The notes beneath the pieces were generated by a model. It did not search any database. It saw only the letters and a program-made list of their open reading frames with translations, and was not told the origin of the DNA. Shown piece by piece: positions 60,292 to 64,000 of a stretch of 64,000 nucleotides of DNA. Location of the stretch: the IMG/VR virus record IMGVR_UViG_3300022745_000628, positions 124,001-188,000 of that record, one strand, 5' to 3'. The translations under genes were made by a program, and so were the position numbers. The stretch's first letter is position 1, and every line of letters starts with the position of its first letter. The DNA is from a virus.

Positions 60292-60317
60292 TAAAATGAC
60301 CATGATAGTTTCATGGT
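60292..60317 (+). promoter_or_regulatory. Extended -10 candidate and short hairpin
   Basis: TGTTAAAAT (60289-60297) looks like an extended -10. A hairpin ACCATGA/TCATGGT (60299-60305 and 60311-60317) follows immediately, where transcription would begin. Confidence 0.35.
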
Positions 60318-60335
60318 TTTACATTCGAGGTAGAT

Positions 60336-61337
60336 ATGGCTATGCCCAAGGGAAAACTGCGTCAAGAAGCTGAAGCGCTCTGTAAGAAATATCCGGACGC
60401 GCCGTCGCTTACCATGGCGAAACGGTTAGCGAAAGAGTTAGGCGTAGCGGTAGAAACAGCGCGAACAGCGGTACGAACCGTACGTGGTAACTCCGGAACA
60501 GTAAAACGAAAGAATGCAACGGTACCCAGAAAAAATGGAAAAGCCGGGGCGCCTAGACCGCAAATGCCGAAATCCAGGGTAGAGCCGTGGGCCCCGTTTG
60601 AATTAGACGGTGCTAAAAATGTAGGCGTGTTAAGCGATCTACATATTCCGTGGCATTCAGAGCTTGCACTTTCTAGTGCGGTGGATCATCTAAAAAAGCA
60701 AAATATCGACGCTCTCGTAATCAACGGCGATTACGGCGACTGGTACGGATTAAGCCGGTTTCTAAAGCATCCAAAAGATAGGGATGATTTGGACGAATTG
60801 CGCGCGCAGCGCGAAGGTATCGCGTGGTTGCGAGATTCGTTTCCTAAAGCTCGCATCGTGTTTAAAGCCGGCAATCATGACGAGCGTTGGGATATTCATT
60901 GTTTTGAATCACATGCGCGATTAGCGTTAGAAGACGAAATGAGCTTGTCGCATTGGCTGCATTTCGATAAACACGGCGTGGAGTACGTAACTGATCAGCG
61001 TCCTGTGTTGGTCGGTAAATTAGCCATATTTCATGGGCACGAACTTGGCCGAGTTGGCGTAGCTAATCCAGTAAATCCAGCCCGTGGCGCATATTTGCGA
61101 GCACAGGATACAGTGCTAGTCGGGCATTCGCATCAAACATCTTCGCACGCCGACACTAGTTGGCGAAGAAAAGAAGTGATGGTGTGGTCGACTGGTTGTT
61201 TGTGTGAACTTAGCCCGCGATACGCTCGCGTAAATCGCTGGAACTGGGGGTTTGCGCAAGTAATGGTAGCTGCGGACTCTACATTCGACGTATTCAATTA
61301 TCGAATTGATTCCGGAGGAAAGGTCCGCCGAAGCTGA
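60336..61337 (+). CDS. HTH-calcineurin-like phosphoesterase
   Basis: 333 aa. N-terminal helix-turn-helix-like segment (MAKRLAKELGVAVETARTAV) and a basic linker, then a metallophosphoesterase domain with DLHIPWH (D101, H103), NGDYGDW (130-136), GNHDER (179-184), GHELG and GHSHQ near 265. The domain acts on phosphodiesters; paired with a DNA-binding part it may cut or process phage DNA or RNA. This is separate from the SbcD-like protein. Confidence 0.75.
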   Translation: MAMPKGKLRQEAEALCKKYPDAPSLTMAKRLAKELGVAVETARTAVRTVRGNSGTVKRKNATVPRKNGKAGAPRPQMPKSRVEPWAPFELDGAKNVGVLSDLHIPWHSELALSSAVDHLKKQNIDALVINGDYGDWYGLSRFLKHPKDRDDLDELRAQREGIAWLRDSFPKARIVFKAGNHDERWDIHCFESHARLALEDEMSLSHWLHFDKHGVEYVTDQRPVLVGKLAIFHGHELGRVGVANPVNPARGAYLRAQDTVLVGHSHQTSSHADTSWRRKEVMVWSTGCLCELSPRYARVNRWNWGFAQVMVAADSTFDVFNYRIDSGGKVRRS

Positions 61338-61346
61338 GGTGCGCAG

Positions 61347-61577
61347 GTGACACATCCAAGAACGAATAAAGTAATCGTGCTTTGTTCCGTAGCGCTATTG
61401 TTGCTGATCATGGGCGGAGTTTTTATAAATTCCGCCGACAGCATGCGTATCGAGCATAATGCACGCGTCGGGTTAACGGATTGGTTTCAAATAGTCGGTA
61501 TTCAGATGACAGCTTGTGCAACGATTGCAGCTGTATGCGCTGTAATAACTGTATTTCTGGATGACTGGGCTAGGTAG
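61347..61577 (+). CDS. Small membrane protein
   Basis: 76 aa from GTG 61347. Two hydrophobic spans (IVLCSVALLLLIMGGVFI and ACATIAAVCAVITVFL) with a short polar loop and a C-terminal LDDWAR. Size and topology are holin-like, but no lysin lies close. The C-terminus resembles that of the next small protein. Confidence 0.5.
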   Translation: MTHPRTNKVIVLCSVALLLLIMGGVFINSADSMRIEHNARVGLTDWFQIVGIQMTACATIAAVCAVITVFLDDWAR

Positions 61578-61671
61578 CGCAGTGTCGCCATTCTTGCATA
61601 TATTGTGCGGCACGGTCATACCGGCAGTGTTAGCTTTAACTGCCATAGCTTTAGTTTTCTTGGACGATTAA
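61561..61671 (+). CDS. Tiny single-span membrane protein
   Basis: 36 aa from ATG 61561; GTG 61582 is an alternative. The sequence ends VLALTAIALVFLDD, which closely resembles CAVITVFLDD of the preceding protein, suggesting partial duplication or a truncated copy. It overlaps the previous gene by 17 bases. Confidence 0.45.
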   Translation: MTGLGSAVSPFLHILCGTVIPAVLALTAIALVFLDD

Positions 61672-61675
61672 TCAA

Positions 61676-62050
61676 ATGACAAAGAGTATCAAAAACGGTG
61701 TACAGGTAGAGTATTTACGCGGCACCGGGCCGGGCGGGCAGAATCGAAACAAGATTGAATCCGCTTGCCGGCTTACGGATATCGCCACTGGGATTCAAGC
61801 TTACGCAGACTGTCGTACGCAAGCCACCAGTTATAGAAAAGCTTTGGCGGAGCTGACAAATAGAATTGCGGAAAGCAAGTTGGCCAAGAAAGCGGCTGAC
61901 AAAAAGAAGCATCGCGATGCTATTATTCATGACCACACGGTGGTGCGTACCTATAACTACAGTCGTGGGCAAGTGAAAGACCATCGAACTGATAAAACAG
62001 CGAGCATTAAAGATATCGTGGAAAAGGGGAAACTGGATTTGTTGCGATGA
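61676..62050 (+). CDS. Stand-alone peptide-release-factor domain (GGQ protein)
   Basis: 124 aa. RGTGPGGQNRNKIESACRLT places the catalytic GGQ at residues 20-22; HTVVRTYNYSRGQVKDHR is the conserved RTYN...RVTDHR segment of RF1/RF2 domain 3. It lacks the stop-codon-reading domains, so it resembles ArfB, PrfH or other ribosome-rescue hydrolases. The RTYN/DHR part makes it look like a trimmed RF1/RF2, not ArfB. It would hydrolyse peptidyl-tRNA on stalled ribosomes. Possible role: keep ribosomes free in infected cells. Confidence 0.78.
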   Translation: MTKSIKNGVQVEYLRGTGPGGQNRNKIESACRLTDIATGIQAYADCRTQATSYRKALAELTNRIAESKLAKKAADKKKHRDAIIHDHTVVRTYNYSRGQVKDHRTDKTASIKDIVEKGKLDLLR

Positions 62051-62059
62051 GGCCATGCG

Positions 62060-62593
62060 ATGTGGACTATTTATATCGCGCTACTGCACGCGGCAGCGCT
62101 TGTGCTCATAATTCGTGAGTTCGTCAGGTTTTTGTCTGGAGTTGTCGACAGAGAAGAGCAGCTCGAGAGAGTAACGGATATTGCGCATCTAAAAAAGATG
62201 TGGATGACTGCTGCGACAAATACAGATCTATCGCAAATAGCTATAGTAGCCGCCGCTGATTCGCCAGAAGGTACAAGTCACTCTGAGGAAGTACTGATAT
62301 CGCATCAAGCGCCCGCCGGTACTCGCGCGGTGCCAAGCAACAATAGAATTTTACGCGCAGCTGTTAAAGTAGATGACGTGCTGTATATCGGTAGACGACA
62401 CTGCAATTGTTTTGACGCTATGCGCAGGTTTAATATTTCTGTCGAGAAACGTGTCGGCGCTGTACAAGGTTTCGTAGATGGGCACTTCAAGTTCTTAACC
62501 AGAGCCGAGGCCTTAGTAATTGCAAAACAACACAACCAAATCATTAAGAAACATCCGCCTGAAGATGTGTTGCTTAGTGAAGATATTTATTGA
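62060..62593 (+). CDS. Membrane-anchored hypothetical protein
   Basis: 177 aa. N-terminal transmembrane span (MWTIYIALLHAAALVLII), then a linker and a C-terminal domain with VLYIGRRHCNCFDAMRRF, GFVDGHFKFLTRAEAL and LLSEDIY, a pattern shared by many small phage proteins of unknown function. The domain probably faces the cytoplasm. Confidence 0.5.
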   Translation: MWTIYIALLHAAALVLIIREFVRFLSGVVDREEQLERVTDIAHLKKMWMTAATNTDLSQIAIVAAADSPEGTSHSEEVLISHQAPAGTRAVPSNNRILRAAVKVDDVLYIGRRHCNCFDAMRRFNISVEKRVGAVQGFVDGHFKFLTRAEALVIAKQHNQIIKKHPPEDVLLSEDIY

Positions 62594-62601
62594 GGTTCAG
62601 C

Positions 62602-63627
62602 ATGTTCGGATGGTTCAAAAAAGAAGCAATAGCAGCTGATCAGCCAGTTGTAAGTCAGGAAACCGAGACGGTCGAAACGGTTTATCCAGTTCCGGAAAAT
62701 ATCGTAGGCAAGGTTTACGAACTGTACGATGCTATAGACGAGAAACCTACAAGTTTGTCAGCCAAGTACCAGTTCTGGAAGTTTCTGGAAGATGCAATTC
62801 CGGAATTAACGCCTGGGCCCGTACCACAAACCCTTATATTTAAATTCAAGGGTAAACTAACGTTTCCAGAGGTAGTTAAGACTGTCGTCAGGCCGAAAGT
62901 CGATACCGTCGATGACGGTATCGACGATGCCGACGTGTTGGATGACGCTGTGGCAGAGAGCGGCGCTTCCGAACTTCTACCGGCATATACGTGGTCGCTA
63001 CCGCCTTGGGTAGTTTTAGACTGTCGGCAACTAGGCGAAGAGTCCATCGCAATAGCTTCAGCTCAGAGTGCAGCTGATGCATCGATCGTGTGCCGCATTA
63101 AAAACGAAGTAAGTGGCAAGCCGCTAACCGCTGAAGATGTGGCTAACGCGCAACTTATCGCAGCTGCCCCGAAATTGTATCAGGAGCTCGACGAAGTACT
63201 TACCCTTCTGTACCATCTTGAAGACCTGTTTCCGGACGCCTCGGGGTCTTCAGAAGCAGCGGATGCCGTGCCGCGGAATAAGATTAACGCGCATATAGCC
63301 AAAATTGAAATAGCTTTAAAGGCGGAAGTCGCGGATATTGCAGAAACACCAGCCGCGGCGGTGTCAACAGAATCTCTTGCATCTGTCGCGGCTGCGCCGA
63401 ACACGCATATGTCGTTCGAAGACTGGTGTGATTATGTAGCTATTATTGCCGGACCGAGATCTAAAGAACTCCGGTTAGGGCAGCACGCGTTTAACACATT
63501 GCAGACTAGAAACCCGTCTATTGCTTCGCGTATAGTTACCACCGAATACGATCCGTTTTATGTCGATGCGCGTATGCCGCTTTTTCTAAAGCGTGTATTA
63601 GATTTTGTAACTGTTCTTTATTCTTAA
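62602..63627 (+). CDS. Hypothetical acidic protein
   Basis: 341 aa from ATG 62602 with GAGG six bases ahead; a TTG-opened frame starts at 62590. Acidic and Ala/Val-rich with low-complexity parts (DGIDDADVLDDA). Contains the short phage-protein segment ANAQLIAAAPKLYQELDEVL. No family recognised. Confidence 0.5.
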   Translation: MFGWFKKEAIAADQPVVSQETETVETVYPVPENIVGKVYELYDAIDEKPTSLSAKYQFWKFLEDAIPELTPGPVPQTLIFKFKGKLTFPEVVKTVVRPKVDTVDDGIDDADVLDDAVAESGASELLPAYTWSLPPWVVLDCRQLGEESIAIASAQSAADASIVCRIKNEVSGKPLTAEDVANAQLIAAAPKLYQELDEVLTLLYHLEDLFPDASGSSEAADAVPRNKINAHIAKIEIALKAEVADIAETPAAAVSTESLASVAAAPNTHMSFEDWCDYVAIIAGPRSKELRLGQHAFNTLQTRNPSIASRIVTTEYDPFYVDARMPLFLKRVLDFVTVLYS

Positions 63628-63648
63628 TAATTTTGCGGAGTTTGTAAC

Positions 63649-64000
63649 ATGTGTGATACAAAAACAGAAACATACCTGGTGTATCAGTCTGGGCAGTATA
63701 GCATAGCCAGTGCTATAACTATCTTCACTTTTCTCGCCGGGGTGTGCGTAGTTTTGCTGGCGCAAAGCATAACGCCGGATCGGGTAACTCGGGATTTACA
63801 CGAAGAATTGCAAAAAGAGTTGGCACTTGAGATGTTAGGACATCGCGTGTTGCCAGGTCCGTGTTTGGATACGCCCGAGATTAAAAACGAGCTGTATACG
63901 TCGGTGCCCGAGATACACAAGTTATTCGTGGTGTACGTTGCAAACAATGTTACTGGCGAGGCGGTGCACGGATATGTGTATACCGATAAATCGCAAGCAA
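63649..64000 (+). CDS. Membrane-anchored protein, 3' truncated
   Basis: Open frame from ATG 63649 to the end of the window (117 codons). One N-terminal span (ASAITIFTFLAGVCVVLLA), then a helical, acidic segment (DLHEELQKELALEMLG). No family recognised; the C-terminus is not in the window. Confidence 0.5.
   Translation, partial: MCDTKTETYLVYQSGQYSIASAITIFTFLAGVCVVLLAQSITPDRVTRDLHEELQKELALEMLGHRVLPGPCLDTPEIKNELYTSVPEIHKLFVVYVANNVTGEAVHGYVYTDKSQA

Overview
The window is an internal piece of a large tailed double-stranded DNA phage (or a close prophage relative). About 75 genes are packed tightly, mostly on the + strand, often joined by ATGA, TAATG or TAGTG overlaps. There are many GTG and TTG starts and very little noncoding DNA. 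TAA, TAG and TGA all serve as ordinary stops. Virion genes (baseplate, tail-tip or fibre-like proteins, terminase, portal) and a nearly complete replication and recombination set are present, with no ribosomal or metabolic backbone genes. The host cannot be read directly. A CsrA homologue, a Ycf46/Ycf35/DUF2997 cluster and a secreted Cys-rich protein would suit an aquatic Gram-negative host such as a planctomycete or cyanobacterium, but that is inference.

Layout. 1-12.4 kb: baseplate J C-terminus, unknown virion proteins, five tandem paralogous tail proteins sharing a W..N..R.YPL N-terminus and an ING..PD..GNI motif, then two tandem glycosyltransferase-like genes. 12.4-20 kb: small unknowns, a Ycf46-type AAA+ ATPase with Ycf35 (DUF1257) and DUF2997 partners, a DUF3150-like protein, a GP88-like protein and CsrA. 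20-24.1 kb: the only minus-strand genes, an unknown 401-aa protein and the large terminase, with a + strand zinc-finger protein between them. 24.3-25.8 kb: small membrane proteins and an RNase H-fold protein. 25.78-26.7 kb: a 925-bp noncoding region rich in helices, a possible pseudoknot and three pairs of perfectly complementary 20-24-nt segments. 26.7-45.8 kb: the replication and recombination block, with Mre11/Rad50-like SbcD/SbcC, an SF2 helicase, a DnaB-like helicase interrupted by a class 3 intein, Toprim primase, a UDG-exonuclease-PolA fusion, an SSB-like protein and a RecA/UvsX-like recombinase. 45.8-54.9 kb: regulatory and unknown genes, a tRNA-like element and a PD-(D/E)XK nuclease. 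54.9-58 kb: portal and companions. 58-64 kb: accessory genes including a secreted Cys-rich protein, a SprT-like metalloprotein, an HTH-phosphoesterase and a stand-alone GGQ release-factor domain.

How the genes work together. The replication genes form a self-sufficient fork: helicase, primase, polymerase with proofreading and a uracil-recognition-like domain, SSB, UvsX recombinase, SbcCD and a UvsW-like helicase for recombination-dependent replication, plus RNase H and a resolvase-like nuclease. CsrA, the GGQ factor and the AAA+/DUF cluster look like tools for steering host RNA, translation and protein complexes. The most unusual features are the noncoding region at 25.8-26.7 kb, the five-gene tail array, the class 3 intein in the helicase Walker A loop, and a 29-bp bipartite element repeated upstream of two transcription units.
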